DNA of 58,274 nucleotides from Vicinamibacterales bacterium (lineage in GTDB: Bacteria > Acidobacteriota > Vicinamibacteria > Vicinamibacterales > JAKQTR01). The number at the start of each line of letters is the position of its first letter. Within the stretch, counting starts at the first letter, position 1. The notes beneath the pieces are model-generated. The model saw only the letters and a list, made by a program, of their open reading frames with translations, searched no databases and was not told the DNA's origin. Positions 15,498-26,043 of the stretch are shown here, one piece after another. The stretch lies in the NCBI GenBank assembly GCA_025456345.1, contig JALOKU010000011.1:1-58274 (forward strand). Reading direction: 5' to 3'. Position numbers and translations under genes: made by a program.

Positions 15498-17885
15498 TCA
15501 GTTGGGCAGCCCTAGACGCCGCTCGAGCGCCTGGAAGCGCGAGTCGCCGTGCAAGGGTTCGAACCACTCGATACTCGCGACGAGAAAGAGCAACGGCTCC
15601 CCGTCCCCGTAGGCGCGCTCGAGCGTCGCGATCGCCTCGTCCATGAGGCCGAGCGTCACGTGGACGTAAGCCAGGTACAGGGCGTCCGCCCGACCGCCCG
15701 GCGAATGCGTCGCCGACAAACGCCAACGATAGAAGCCGGTCCGGCCGCCGCGTTCGAGGGCCTCGCGGGCGGCCTCCACCCACTCGCCGGACCAGCCGGC
15801 CTTCTCGTACTCACTGATCGCGTCGGCGATTCGGCCTTGCGTCTCGTGGATCCGCCCAAGGACGAAATGGGCCCGCGGGTAGGCGGGGGCGAGTTCGAGG
15901 GCCTGCGTGGCGAAGGCGACGGCCCGGTGGTAGTCGCGCGACCAGAAGGAGAACTCCCCAGCCTCGGCGCGCAGAACTGCGGCCATCGGATTCAGTCCGG
16001 TGGCGCGCTCGAGCTCCCGCCTGGCGTCGTCCCGCCGATCAAGCACGATGGAGAGCAGGGCCAGGTACATATGGGCCAGGGAGTTGTTCGCGTCCAGGTC
16101 GAGCGAGCGACGAAGCTCCCGCGCCGCGCCGGTCCAGTCCCTGTCGAGCATCAGCGCGATCGCGCCGAGGGTGACGTGGGCGCTGGACACCGTCTCGTCC
16201 GTCTGGATGGCGAGTCCGGCCGCAGCCCGCGCTCTAAGGAGCAGGTCCTGCCGCGTGGCCGCCGTGAGGTTTCCTCCCAACGGCAGCGCGCGCATCAGGT
16301 ACGCATGCCCCATCATCGCGTGGGCCTCGGCACAGGTCGGATCCTCCGCAACCGCCTGCTGGTAGAAGCCGATCGCCCGCTCCATGTCGACTGGAGTGAA
16401 ACGGCTGGCCGCGAACAGGCCCCGCAGATAGGCCTCCTGAGCCGCCGGGTCCACCCGGCGCCGGCGCTGCAGCCGCTGCCGCTCGTCCGGCGTGAGGGCG
16501 ACCTGGATCTCCCGCGCGATTGCCTGCGCCACTTCGCCGTGCAGGGCCAGCACGTCGCGCACGTCCCGATCGTAGCGTTGGGCCCACAGGTGCTCGTCGG
16601 TGGCGGCGAGGATGAGCTGCCCGGCAATGCGGACGCGACCACCGGCTTGCAGGACCGAACCCTGCACGACGGCATCCACGCCGAGCTCGCGGGCGATCTG
16701 CGGGAGGGCCTTCGTCGTGCCCTTGTAGTGCATCGCAGATGTGCGCGAGATCACTTTGAGCGCCCCGATTCTCGCGAGGTCGGTCGTGAGGGCCTCCGTC
16801 ATCCCGTCGGCGAAGTACTCCTGTTGCGGGTCCCCGGAGAGATTGGCCAGCGGCAGCACGGCAATGGATCGCACGCGCGGCGCGGCTCCAGACGATGCCG
16901 TTCCCGGGCGGCCGAGATGGCCCGCTCGCCAGGCCACTGCAGCCAGGGCGAGGGCCACGGCGATGATACCCACGCCGGCCGCCACGGCCCACCGGCGCGG
17001 ACGTCGGCCCTGCGGCACGGGATGCTCGGGCGTGCCGGTGAGCGACGCCGAACGGGAGGCCGAGGCCCTTCGCAGATCGACCAGGAGGTCCGTCGCCGAC
17101 TGGTAGCGCAGGTCCGGGTCCTTCTCCGTGCACTTGAGAATGGCCTGCTCGAGCGCCAGCGACAGCGCCGGTGCCAGGCGGCCGGGAGGGGGGCACGCCT
17201 CGTGAAGAACCGCTTCTGCCAGGCGCAGCGTGTTGGTGTCGCGAAACGGCCGCTCGCCGGTCACCATTTCGAACAGCGTCACGCCGAAGGCGTAGAGGTC
17301 CGTCCGCGCGTCGGCCGGTTCGCCGCGCACCTGTTCCGGGGCCATGTACGGCAGCGTGCCTGCGGCGGCCACTCCGGCCGTCCGGGTGCGGGTTTCCTCC
17401 TCCTCGCCCGCCGGCCGGCGAAGCGTGGCAAGACCGAAGTCGAGGATTTTCAGTCGGCCGTCCGGAAGGATGCGGAGGTTTCCGGGTTTCAGGTCTCGGT
17501 GGACGACACCGGCCGCGTGGGCCGCCGCCAGCCCCTCGGCCATCTGTGCCGCCAGACGCACCGCGTCCGCTTCGCGGAGCGCGCCGGCCACGAGGCGGTC
17601 GCTCATCGTCTGGCCGGCGACGTGCTCCATCACCAGCACGTCAGTGCCGTCGAACGTCGCAAAGTCGTGGACGGTCGCGATGTTGGGGTGGTTCAGCCGC
17701 GACAGGGCGAGGGCCTCCTGCCGGAAATGCCTGCGTGCCCGTTCGTCGGCCAGCAGGCCCGCGGGCAGGACCTTGAGGGCAACGTCCCGGTCGAGATGCT
17801 CGTCGCGCGCGAGGTAGACTTCGCCCATTCCACCCGCGCCAATGCGGTCGATGACCCGGAAGTGCCCAATCCGGCTGCCGATCAT
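15498..17885 (-). CDS. Ser/Thr protein kinase with membrane anchor, TolB/FlgO-like domain and TPR repeats
   Basis: 795 residues. Kinase domain at 8-272 with the glycine loop IGAGGMGEVY, K38, HRDLKPGN (D131), DFG (149-151) and APE (182-184). A membrane segment lies at about 299-319. Residues 340-480 (IAVLPLANLSGDPQQEYFAD, then DLARIGALKVISRTSAMHYK) match the domain often found on CadC-like and adenylate-cyclase-associated proteins. TPR-like repeats fill about 480-795. All catalytic residues are present. The layout is very common in Acidobacteriota. A -10 box lies at 17933-17928. Confidence 0.92.
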   Translation of the reverse strand: MIGSRIGHFRVIDRIGAGGMGEVYLARDEHLDRDVALKVLPAGLLADERARRHFRQEALALSRLNHPNIATVHDFATFDGTDVLVMEHVAGQTMSDRLVAGALREADAVRLAAQMAEGLAAAHAAGVVHRDLKPGNLRILPDGRLKILDFGLATLRRPAGEEEETRTRTAGVAAAGTLPYMAPEQVRGEPADARTDLYAFGVTLFEMVTGERPFRDTNTLRLAEAVLHEACPPPGRLAPALSLALEQAILKCTEKDPDLRYQSATDLLVDLRRASASRSASLTGTPEHPVPQGRRPRRWAVAAGVGIIAVALALAAVAWRAGHLGRPGTASSGAAPRVRSIAVLPLANLSGDPQQEYFADGMTEALTTDLARIGALKVISRTSAMHYKGTTKALPQIARELGVDAVVQGSVLQAGGRVRIAGQLILAATDEHLWAQRYDRDVRDVLALHGEVAQAIAREIQVALTPDERQRLQRRRRVDPAAQEAYLRGLFAASRFTPVDMERAIGFYQQAVAEDPTCAEAHAMMGHAYLMRALPLGGNLTAATRQDLLLRARAAAGLAIQTDETVSSAHVTLGAIALMLDRDWTGAARELRRSLDLDANNSLAHMYLALLSIVLDRRDDARRELERATGLNPMAAVLRAEAGEFSFWSRDYHRAVAFATQALELAPAYPRAHFVLGRIHETQGRIADAISEYEKAGWSGEWVEAAREALERGGRTGFYRWRLSATHSPGGRADALYLAYVHVTLGLMDEAIATLERAYGDGEPLLFLVASIEWFEPLHGDSRFQALERRLGLPN

Positions 17886-17927
17886 GTTGGATTCTCGCGG
17901 AAGGGCGCCGCTCGCGCTGCCGCGGGT

Positions 17928-17933
17928 CGATTA
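17928..17933 (-). promoter_or_regulatory. -10 box of the kinase gene
   Basis: TATAAT on the minus strand, 42 bases before the ATG at 17885. The -35 is not clear. Confidence 0.5.
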
Positions 17934-17992
17934 TAGCCCACGGTCCGGACGTCAGAGGCTGGTGGCCCGCGACGGAACCAGCCGTACAGACT

Positions 17993-18023
17993 CAGGGCCG
18001 CGGTTGCTCACGCCGCGGCCCTG
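17993..18023 (-). terminator. hairpin downstream of lpxC
   Basis: An 11-base perfect stem (CAGGGCCGCGG with its complement) and a nine-base loop, 34 bases past the lpxC stop. There is no T-run, so termination strength is uncertain. Confidence 0.55.
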
Positions 18024-18056
18024 GGCCCTCAAGGAGGAGGGAGGAGGGAGAGACGA

Positions 18057-18956
18057 TTACCCGGCTTTCACCGGTACGGCCGCCGGCACGAACCCGGCCG
18101 CCTGTTCAGGCACCAGTTCCACCACCTTCCACGCGTCAGGCTCCTCGAGAATCCGCTTCGCGAAGGCCGTGTGCAACGCGTGGCCGGCCCGGTGGGCCAC
18201 CAGGTGCCCGATGATCGGATACCCGACCAGGGACAGGTCCCCGATGGCATCCAGGATCTTGTGGCGCACGAACTCGTCGTCGTACCGGAGCTGGTTGTTC
18301 AGCACCCCGGTCTCGCTCAACACGATCGCGTTCTCGAGGGACCCGCCCAGCGCGAGGCCCTGCTGGCGGAGCAGCTCCACCTCGTGCAGGAACCCGAACG
18401 TCCGCGCGGGCGCGATGTCGTCGATGAACGCGTTCTCGTCCACCCGCAGCGTATGCGACTGGTGCCGCAGCAGCGGGTGATCGAAGCTGATGCTGTAGGT
18501 GACCTTGAAAAAGTCCGACGGGTAGAGCGACATCAACTTGTCGCCGCGCGACAGCGTGATCGGGCGCAGCACCTTGAGGTACCGCCGCGGCGCCGCCAGC
18601 GTCCGGATGCCGGCTTCCTGGATCAGGTAGACGAACGGCGCCGAACTGCCGTCCATCACCGGCACCTCGCGGTGATCGAGCTCGACCACCGCGTTGTCGA
18701 CGCCCATGCAGGCAATCGCCGCGAGCAGGTGCTCGACCGTCTCCACCACCGCCCCGTGGTGCGACAGGCAGGTGGCATGGTTGGTGCCGCCGACATGCGC
18801 CACCGACGCCGGAATGTCGATGCCAAGGTCGCTGCGCCGGAACCGGATCCCGGAGTCGGCGGCCGCGGGTTTCAGGGTAAGCGTGACTTTGCTGCCAGAA
18901 TGGAGGCCGATACCGGCACAAGCCACCTGACGTCGAAGTGTCCGTTGAAAGGTCAT
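18057..18956 (-). CDS. lpxC: UDP-3-O-acyl-N-acetylglucosamine deacetylase
   Basis: 299 residues; zinc amidase for the committed step of lipid A synthesis, acting in the cytoplasm. Zinc ligands fit TVEHLLAA (first His) and FVRHKILDAIGDL (His and Asp); the general-acid His is in HRAGHALH. Length is normal and no fused FabZ is present. It indicates a lipid A outer membrane. Genes on both sides are unrelated. Confidence 0.96.
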   Translation of the reverse strand: MTFQRTLRRQVACAGIGLHSGSKVTLTLKPAAADSGIRFRRSDLGIDIPASVAHVGGTNHATCLSHHGAVVETVEHLLAAIACMGVDNAVVELDHREVPVMDGSSAPFVYLIQEAGIRTLAAPRRYLKVLRPITLSRGDKLMSLYPSDFFKVTYSISFDHPLLRHQSHTLRVDENAFIDDIAPARTFGFLHEVELLRQQGLALGGSLENAIVLSETGVLNNQLRYDDEFVRHKILDAIGDLSLVGYPIIGHLVAHRAGHALHTAFAKRILEEPDAWKVVELVPEQAAGFVPAAVPVKAG

Positions 18957-19203
18957 CTTCCTCTCGTCGGTTCCGCGCGGAGAACCACCGGGATGACAGC
19001 AATCCTCATACCGGCGGCATCAGAAAGGCCAAGATACATATAACTTAAACACAATCAACAAATTGCAGCAACTCTATGCAGCGAAAACGGCCCGCAGAAC
19101 GATCGTTATGTGGCTGGTCAGCCACGGCGGAAACGCACCAGAGTGTGGCAATATGGCCACACTCTTCGATCGCTGCGAGACAGGTCCCAATCCGCAGCCG
19201 GCC
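18957..19203. promoter_or_regulatory. lpxC upstream region
   Basis: An AT-rich island at about 19028-19080 stands out against the GC-rich surroundings. Minus-strand hexamers TTGATT and TATCTT about 16 bases apart could drive lpxC, with a leader of about 70 bases. No ORF is credible here. From 19187 onward the region carries inverted CAGGTCCC/GGGACCTG copies that belong to the palindrome at 19204. Confidence 0.4.
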
Positions 19204-19244
19204 GGGACCTGGTCCCGATTCGGGGCACGCAGGGACCAGGTTCC
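19204..19244. terminator. hairpin overlapping the uvrA stop codon
   Basis: GGGACCTGGTCCC at 19204-19216 pairs with GGGACCAGGTTCC at 19232-19244 (12 of 13 bases, 15-base loop). It begins at the last base of the uvrA stop. The same GGGACCTGGTCCC core makes the hairpin at 46183, so this is probably a repetitive palindrome reused as a terminator. Confidence 0.6.
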
Positions 19245-22156
19245 TAGGACCCGGCGCCCGGGAGCACCTCCGCCAGCACCTGGCCGGTGTACGACGCCTG
19301 GACCGCCGCCACCTCTTCCGGCGAGCCCTGCGCGACGATGCGCCCGCCGGCCTCGCCGCCGTCGGGTCCCAGATCGATCAGGTGGTCCGCCGTCTTGATG
19401 ACATCGGTGTTGTGCTCGATGACCACCACGGTGTTGCCCTGGTCCACCAGCTTGTTCAGCACGTCCAGCAGCTTCTTCACATCGTCGAAGTGCAGCCCGG
19501 TGGTTGGCTCGTCGAGGATGTAGAGCGTGCGGCCGGTGCCGCGCTTCGACAGCTCCTTCGCGAGCTTGACGCGCTGGGCCTCGCCGCCGCTGAGGGTGGT
19601 GGCCGACTGGCCGAGCTTGATGTACCCCAGGCCCACGTCCTGCAGCGTGCGGAGCTTGTTGGCCACCGGCGGGAAGTGCTCGACAAGCGGCAGCGCCTGG
19701 TCCACGGTGAGCTCGAGCATCTCGGCGATCGACAGGCCGCGGTATCGGATCTCGAGCGTCTCGCGGTTGTACCGGCGGCCCTTGCACTCCTCGCACGTGA
19801 CGTAGACGTCGGGCAGGAAGTGCATCTCGATCGCGATCACCCCGTCGCCCTGGCACGTTTCACACCGCCCGCCCTTCACGTTGAACGAGAAGCGGCCGGG
19901 CTTGAAGCCGCGGGTGCGGGCCTCGGGAACCAGCGCGAACAGGTCGCGGATGAAGGTGAACAGGCCCGTGTAGGTGGCCGGGTTCGAACGGGGTGTGCGG
20001 CCGATGGGCGACTGATCGATCTCGATCACCTTGTCGATGAGCTCGATGCCCTCGATGCGGTCGTGCGGGCCCGGCTCGTCGCTCGCCCGGTACAGCGTCC
20101 GCGCCAGCGCGCGGTAGAGGATGTCGTTGACGAGCGTCGACTTGCCCGACCCGCTCACGCCGGTGACGGCCGTCAGCAGGCCCAGCGGGATGCGCACGTC
20201 GAGGTTCTTGAGGTTGTTCGCCCGCGCGCCGCGGATGACGATGTCGCCCCGGAGCGGGGCGCGCCGGACCGGCGGCACGTCGATCATCCGCTCGCCGCGC
20301 AGGTACTGGCCGGTGAGCGAGTCGCGGTCGAGGCGCAGCAGGTCGTCGGGCGTGCCCTGGAAGATCACGCGCCCGCCGTGCTCGCCCGCGCCCGGGCCGA
20401 GATCGATCACGTAGTCCGCCGACCGGATCGTCTCCTCGTCGTGCTCGACGACAATGACGGTGTTGCCGAGGTCGCGGAGGCGCCGGAGCGTGGTCAGGAG
20501 CCGGCGGTTGTCGCGCTGGTGGAGGCCGATGGACGGCTCGTCGAGCACGTAGAGCACCCCGCGCAGGTTCGCGCCGATTTGCGTGGCGAGCCGGATGCGC
20601 TGGGCCTCGCCCCCGGAGAGGGTGGCCGCGCTCCTGCCCAGCGTCAGGTACCCCACGCCCACGTCCACCAGGAAGCGCAGGCGGTCGACGATTTCGCGGC
20701 GGATGCGGCCCGCAATCAGGTCCTCGCGCGCCGAGAGCTCGGTGGACTCGAACACGCCAAGGGCATCCGAGATCGGCAGCGCCACCAGTTGCGGAATGGT
20801 GCGCCCCTTCACCTGGACGGCGCGGCTCTCGGGGCGCAGCCGATCGCCGTGACACCCGTCGCACGGCCCGAGCGATCGGTAGCGCTCGATGTCGGCCTGG
20901 TCGACCCAGGTGGCCTGCTCGTAGCGGCGGCGCAGGTTCGGGATGATGCCTTCGAACCCCTTGCCGTACGGGTCCTTCTGGCGCGCGGAGGCGGCGGCCC
21001 GCGCTGTCTTCGTCGGTGCCGGCCCCTCGGCGACAGCAGCCGCGCCGGCGGCCGTCGCGCTGCCCTGGCCGCCGCTGTTCCCGTTCGACCGCGACGCCGC
21101 CGGCGGCCCGTAGAGCAGCAGGTCCCTCGACCGCTTCGGCAGCTTGCCGAACGGCGCGTTGACGTCGATCTCGAAGTTGCGCCCCAGGGCCGTGACGGCC
21201 TCCGTCACGAGGTGCTGGTCGCCCGACGCCCATGGGGCGATCGCGCCCTGCAGCAGCGACCGCGACGGGTCGGGCACGATGCGCTCGGGGTCGAAATCCC
21301 AGAGCGCGCCCAGGCCCTGGCAGCCGGGGCAGCCGCCGTGGGGCGAATTGAACGAGAACGCCCGCGGCGACAGCTCCGGGATGCTCAGGCCGCAGCCGAC
21401 GCAGGCCAGCGTCCGGGAGAACAGGCGATCACCGCCGTCGAGGCTGTTGATGAGCACCACGTCGCCCGCGAGGCGCAGGGCGATCTCGATCGAATCGGTC
21501 AGGCGCCGCTCGATGCCGGGCTTCACGATCAGGCGGTCGACGACGATCTCGATCGCGTGATTGCGGCGCCGCTCGAGGGCGATGTCGTCCTCGAGGGAGC
21601 GCAGCTGGCCGTCGACGCGGGCCTTGAGGAAGCCCCGCTGCCGCCACGCCGCGAAGTCCTTCTTGAACTCGCCCTTGCGGCCGCGCACGACAGGCGCGAG
21701 GACGTTGATCCGCGTCTCGTGCGGATACGTCATCACCTGCGCCACGATCTGGTCGGTCGCCTGCGACGTGATCGCCAGGCCGCAGTGCGGGCAGTGCGCG
21801 ATGCCGATATTGGCGAAGAGCAGCCGGAGGTAGTCGTAGATCTCGGTCACCGTGCCGACCGTCGATCGCGGGTTGGCGCCGGTGGTCTTCTGCTCGATGG
21901 ACAGGGCCGGCGAGAGCCCCTCGATCGAGTCGACGTCCGGCTTCTCCATCTGCTCGAGGAACTGCCGGGCGTAGGCCGAGAGCGACTCGACGTAGCGCCG
22001 CTGCCCCTCGGCATAGATCGTGTCGAAGGCCAGCGACGACTTCCCGGATCCCGACAGCCCCGTGATGACCACGAGCTGGTTGCGCGGCAGGTCCACGTCG
22101 ATCCCTTTCAGGTTGTGGACGCGCGCGCCGCGGACGGAGATCTGGCGGTGGATCAT
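19244..22156 (-). CDS. uvrA: excinuclease ABC subunit A
   Basis: 970 residues; damage-recognition ATPase of nucleotide excision repair. Two ABC modules are complete: Walker [10 protein letters not shown] (33-41) and VSGSGKST, two LSGGEAQR signatures, and two DEP(S/T)-x-GLH motifs. Zinc-binding Cys pairs are HCPHCG, CVGCG/CPGCQ and CETCQ/CEEC. A Gly/Ser/Ala-rich insert of about 44 residues (352-395) enlarges a loop in the first half. The ATG at 22156 lies 12 bases from heptad array C. Confidence 0.97.
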   Translation of the reverse strand: MIHRQISVRGARVHNLKGIDVDLPRNQLVVITGLSGSGKSSLAFDTIYAEGQRRYVESLSAYARQFLEQMEKPDVDSIEGLSPALSIEQKTTGANPRSTVGTVTEIYDYLRLLFANIGIAHCPHCGLAITSQATDQIVAQVMTYPHETRINVLAPVVRGRKGEFKKDFAAWRQRGFLKARVDGQLRSLEDDIALERRRNHAIEIVVDRLIVKPGIERRLTDSIEIALRLAGDVVLINSLDGGDRLFSRTLACVGCGLSIPELSPRAFSFNSPHGGCPGCQGLGALWDFDPERIVPDPSRSLLQGAIAPWASGDQHLVTEAVTALGRNFEIDVNAPFGKLPKRSRDLLLYGPPAASRSNGNSGGQGSATAAGAAAVAEGPAPTKTARAAASARQKDPYGKGFEGIIPNLRRRYEQATWVDQADIERYRSLGPCDGCHGDRLRPESRAVQVKGRTIPQLVALPISDALGVFESTELSAREDLIAGRIRREIVDRLRFLVDVGVGYLTLGRSAATLSGGEAQRIRLATQIGANLRGVLYVLDEPSIGLHQRDNRRLLTTLRRLRDLGNTVIVVEHDEETIRSADYVIDLGPGAGEHGGRVIFQGTPDDLLRLDRDSLTGQYLRGERMIDVPPVRRAPLRGDIVIRGARANNLKNLDVRIPLGLLTAVTGVSGSGKSTLVNDILYRALARTLYRASDEPGPHDRIEGIELIDKVIEIDQSPIGRTPRSNPATYTGLFTFIRDLFALVPEARTRGFKPGRFSFNVKGGRCETCQGDGVIAIEMHFLPDVYVTCEECKGRRYNRETLEIRYRGLSIAEMLELTVDQALPLVEHFPPVANKLRTLQDVGLGYIKLGQSATTLSGGEAQRVKLAKELSKRGTGRTLYILDEPTTGLHFDDVKKLLDVLNKLVDQGNTVVVIEHNTDVIKTADHLIDLGPDGGEAGGRIVAQGSPEEVAAVQASYTGQVLAEVLPGAGS

Positions 22157-22167
22157 GCTGCGAGAAA

Positions 22168-22265
22168 CTAGGGACTAGGGGCTAGGGGCTAGGCGCTGGG
22201 GATTCGGGTCTCGGGGTTTGGGATTCGGCCCGCTCGCCTCATGCCCCATGCCCCATGCCCCTGCG
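22168..22265. repeat. heptad array C (14 units)
   Basis: Units run CTAGGGA, CTAGGGG twice, CTAGGCG, CTGGGGA, TTCGGGT, CTCGGGG, TTTGGGA, TTCGGCC, CGCTCGC, CTCATGC, CCCATGC twice, CCCTGCG. Three unit types merge gradually in one register. It is the only array lying between two divergent start codons (uvrA and the molybdenum hydroxylase) rather than beside a stop. Confidence 0.85.
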
Positions 22266-22313
22266 GCCCTCTTCGGGCCTTACCCAAACATGAAATTCTA
22301 CCACGCGGGGCGC

Positions 22314-22319
22314 TATAAT
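22314..22319 (+). promoter_or_regulatory. -10 box of the molybdenum hydroxylase operon
   Basis: TATAAT, 50 bases before the ATG at 22370. The -35 position (TGAAAT, 17-base spacing) is weak. Confidence 0.5.
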
Positions 22320-22369
22320 CCCCCCAATCCCGGCCCTGCGGCCGGGCGGGCCCGCCCCCGAGGACCTGC

Positions 22370-24550
22370 ATGAGCCGAGCCGTCGGGCGCAACGTCGTTC
22401 GCAAGGATGGGGCGGCAAAGGCTTCCGGCCGAGCGCGTTACGTCGACGACCTGACGCGGCCCGGCCTGCTCTACGCCCGGACCATCCGCTCGTCCATCCC
22501 CTGCGGCGAGATCACCCGTCTTCGCCTTGCCTTCGATGCCTCGGGGTTCACGGTCGTCGATGCGCGCGACATCCCCGGCCGTAACGTGGTGTCGCTCATC
22601 ACCGACGACCAGCCGTGCCTGGCCGACCGCCAGATCCGCCACATGGCGGAGCCGATCCTCCTGCTCGCCCACGAAGACCGGGAGCGATTGCTCGGGGCTG
22701 CCGTGGAGGTTGACTACCTGCCGGCAACGCCCGTCCTCGACGCGGAACGGTCGGACCGCGTGTTCAAGCACGTCGCCATCACGAAGGGCGATGTCGACGA
22801 GGGCTTCCGGCGAGCGGACCGCGTGATCGAAGGCGAGTACCGGACCGGGCACCAGGAACACCTCTACATCGAGCCGAACGGCATGCTGGCCGTCCCGGAG
22901 AACGGCGGCGTCACCGTGTGGGGCTCGCTGCAGTGCCCCTACTACGTGCATCGGGCGCTCGCGGTGCTGCTGGGCTTGCCGGACGACAAGGTCCGCGTGG
23001 TGCAGGCCGAAACCGGCGGCGGCTTCGGCGGCAAGGAAGAGTACCCGTCGATGATCGCGGGGCACGCGTGCCTGCTGGCGCTGAAGTCGGGCCGGCCGGT
23101 CAAGCTCGTCTACGACCGCGTCGAAGACATGCTCGCCACGACCAAGCGCCACCCGGCCATCGTGCGCCACCGCACCGGCGTGGCGCGCGACGGCCGCCTG
23201 ACGGCCATGGACATCGACGTGCTGATGGACGGCGGCGCCTACTGCACGCTCAGCCCCGTCGTCCTGTCGCGCGGCTGCCTGCACGCCACCGGGCCGTACC
23301 GCTGCGACCACGTCCGCGTCGGCGGCCGCGTCGTCATGACGAACACGCCGCCCAACGGCGCCTTCCGCGGGTTCGGCGCGCCGCAGACGCTGTTCGCGAT
23401 CGACGTCCACATGGATCGGATCGCCGAGGCGCTGGGCATGGACCCGGCGCGCCTGCGCGAGCTCAACGCCCTGCGGCCTGGCGACACGACGGCCACGGGC
23501 CAGGTCCTGGGCCGCGACGCCGCCGCCCTCGACGTGCTGCGGGCCGCGGTGGCGCGCGGCGACTACCGCCGGAAGCGGCGCGCGTACCGCGGCACGAACC
23601 GCGGCATCGGCCTGTCGCTCTTCTTCCACGGCGCGGGCTTCACCGGCAGCGGCGAGGTGAAGCTCCAGTCGAAGGCCTCGCTGGAATTGACGGCCACCGG
23701 CGTGCGCGTCCTCGTGGCCAGCACGGAGATCGGCCAGGGCCAGCGCACTGCCCACGCGCAGATCGTGGCCGACGCGCTCGGCCTCCCGTACGACGCGGTC
23801 GAGGTGGCCGTCGCCGATACGTCGCAGGTGCCCGACAGCGGGCCCACCGTCGCCTCCCGCACGACGATGGTGGTGGGCGGGCTGCTGAAGCAGGGCGCGG
23901 CCGAGATGCGCACGATGCTCGGCCATCTGACGCCCGCCGCGTACCTCCGCGCGCACGGCCCGCTCGTCGTCACGAAGCAGTACGAGCCGCCTCCCGGCCT
24001 GGTGTGGGACGACGAGACCTATCGGGGGTCCGCCTACGGCTCGTATGGCTGGGCCTGCGACGTGATCGAGGTCGAGCGCGACCCCGTGACGGAGGAGATC
24101 CGGCCCATCAGGGTGACCACGGCCCAGGAGATCGGCAAGGCGATCTTTCCCCTCGGCGCGCGCGGCCAGATCGAGGGCGGCACGGCCCAGGGGCTCGGCT
24201 ACGCGCTCACCGAGGAGGTCGTGATGCGCGGCGGCGCGATGGCCAACGCCCAGCTGACCAACTACATCGTGCCGACCACGCTCGACACGCCGCCGATGGA
24301 CGTGGTGCTGGTGGAGAAGCCGTACGCGCACGGCCCCTACGGCGCCAAGGGCGTGGGCGAGATGCCATTCGACGGCGTGGCCCCCGCGGTCGTGAATGCG
24401 ATCAGGAGCCTGGGCATCGATCTCCGCCAGATTCCGGCCACACCGGAACGGGTGATGGCGGCGCCGAGGATTCGGGACTCCCGCCTTCGCCAAGCGGCCG
24501 ACCGGCCGGCTTCGGCGAGGCAGGCGGGATTCGGGATTCGGAAACGATGA
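22370..24550 (+). CDS. xanthine dehydrogenase-family molybdopterin-binding subunit
   Basis: 726-residue catalytic subunit of a three-part molybdenum hydroxylase. It has the aldehyde oxidase/xanthine dehydrogenase hammerhead domain, then GGGFGGKEEYPSM, GAFRGFGAPQ, and the C-terminal KGVGEMP containing the glutamate that activates water at molybdenum. The CO-dehydrogenase AYxCSFR loop is absent. Purine, aldehyde or aromatic N-heterocycle oxidation is possible. The last ~25 residues (after VMAAPR) are translated from heptads and a GC-rich inverted repeat and are probably not part of the fold. The stop overlaps the next start (ATGA). Confidence 0.9.
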   Translation: MSRAVGRNVVRKDGAAKASGRARYVDDLTRPGLLYARTIRSSIPCGEITRLRLAFDASGFTVVDARDIPGRNVVSLITDDQPCLADRQIRHMAEPILLLAHEDRERLLGAAVEVDYLPATPVLDAERSDRVFKHVAITKGDVDEGFRRADRVIEGEYRTGHQEHLYIEPNGMLAVPENGGVTVWGSLQCPYYVHRALAVLLGLPDDKVRVVQAETGGGFGGKEEYPSMIAGHACLLALKSGRPVKLVYDRVEDMLATTKRHPAIVRHRTGVARDGRLTAMDIDVLMDGGAYCTLSPVVLSRGCLHATGPYRCDHVRVGGRVVMTNTPPNGAFRGFGAPQTLFAIDVHMDRIAEALGMDPARLRELNALRPGDTTATGQVLGRDAAALDVLRAAVARGDYRRKRRAYRGTNRGIGLSLFFHGAGFTGSGEVKLQSKASLELTATGVRVLVASTEIGQGQRTAHAQIVADALGLPYDAVEVAVADTSQVPDSGPTVASRTTMVVGGLLKQGAAEMRTMLGHLTPAAYLRAHGPLVVTKQYEPPPGLVWDDETYRGSAYGSYGWACDVIEVERDPVTEEIRPIRVTTAQEIGKAIFPLGARGQIEGGTAQGLGYALTEEVVMRGGAMANAQLTNYIVPTTLDTPPMDVVLVEKPYAHGPYGAKGVGEMPFDGVAPAVVNAIRSLGIDLRQIPATPERVMAAPRIRDSRLRQAADRPASARQAGFGIRKR
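24467..24539. repeat. heptad array D, split by a 45-bp inverted-repeat element
   Basis: Units AGGATTC and GGGACTC, then a 45-base GC-rich inverted repeat (24481-24525, CCGCCTTCGCC ... GGCGAGGCAGGC), then GGGATTC twice. All of it lies in the last codons of the molybdopterin subunit. The inverted repeat sits exactly between two heptads, so removing it would restore a continuous GGGATTC-type array. Confidence 0.8.
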
Positions 24551-25109
24551 AACGCGCTCAGCGCCCCATCGCGTTCACGCTCAACGGGAAGCGCGTGTCG
24601 CTGCGGGTCCACCCGATGACGCGCCTGCTCGACGTGCTGCGCGAGGAGTGCGGCCTGACCGGCACGAAGGAGGGCTGCGGGGAAGGCGAGTGCGGCGCGT
24701 GCACGGTCCTGGTCGACGGCCAGGCCGTCAACTCGTGCCTCGTGCCGGTGGCCCAGGTGGCCGGCGCGAAGGTCGTGACGATCGAGGGGTTGAAGGGCCG
24801 CCATCCGCTGCAGCGCGCCTTCGCGGAGCACGGCGGCGCGCAGTGCGGCATCTGCACGCCCGGGATGATCATGGCGGCAGCCGCGCTGGGGCCGCGGCCG
24901 ACACTCGGCCAGGTCCGCACCGGGCTTGCCGGCAACATCTGCCGGTGCACGGGGTACGAGGGGATCTACAGGGCGATCAAGAAGGCAGAATCAAGAAGCA
25001 AGAAGCCAGAAGCAAGAAGACAGGAGACGGCGCCGACCATCGCGCCATCGAAAGCCCGAACCCCGAATCCCGAATCCCGAATCCCGAAGGCGGGCACTCA
25101 GAGGGCTCG

Positions 25110-25113
<4 letters not shown>
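24547..25113 (+). CDS. [2Fe-2S] subunit of the molybdenum hydroxylase
   Basis: 188 residues. The plant-type ferredoxin cluster (GCGEGECGACTV, later a Cys in VNSC) is followed by the four-helix cluster domain (CGICTPGM and CRCTGY). It passes electrons from molybdenum to FAD. The domain ends near residue 145 (YRAIKKA). The remaining ~43 residues, Arg/Lys/Pro/Ser-rich, are encoded by heptad repeats. The start overlaps the large-subunit stop (ATGA) and the stop overlaps the FAD-subunit start (GTGA). Confidence 0.92.
24986..25092. repeat. heptad array E inside the [2Fe-2S] subunit gene
   Basis: CAGAATC, AAGAAGC twice, CAGAAGC, AAGAAGA and CAGGAGA at 24986-25027; then AAAGCCC, GAACCCC, GAATCCC three times and GAAGGCG at 25051-25092. 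A 23-base non-repeat segment separates the halves. It is translated as a basic tail (ESRSKKPEARRQ and RTPNPESRIPKAG). Confidence 0.85.
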
Positions 25114-25931
<818 letters not shown>

Positions 25932-25946
25932 CGCGTGAGCGGGCCG

Positions 25947-26037
25947 CCCCTATCCCCTATCCCCTGTCCCCTATCCCCTCTCCCCTATCCCCTCTCCCCT
26001 GTCCCCTATCCCCTCTCCCCTATCCCCTCTCCCCTGT
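25947..26037. repeat. heptad array F (13 units)
   Basis: Thirteen CCCCTNT units (CCCCTAT, CCCCTGT, CCCCTCT) with variation only at the sixth base. It fills the gap between two convergent stop codons (25931 plus, 26044 minus). This is the most regular array in the window. Confidence 0.95.
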
Positions 26038-26043
26038 CCCTGC

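Noticed and set aside
25947..26037. CRISPR-like array
   Set aside because: Units are 7 bases, contiguous and have no spacers; no cas genes are present.
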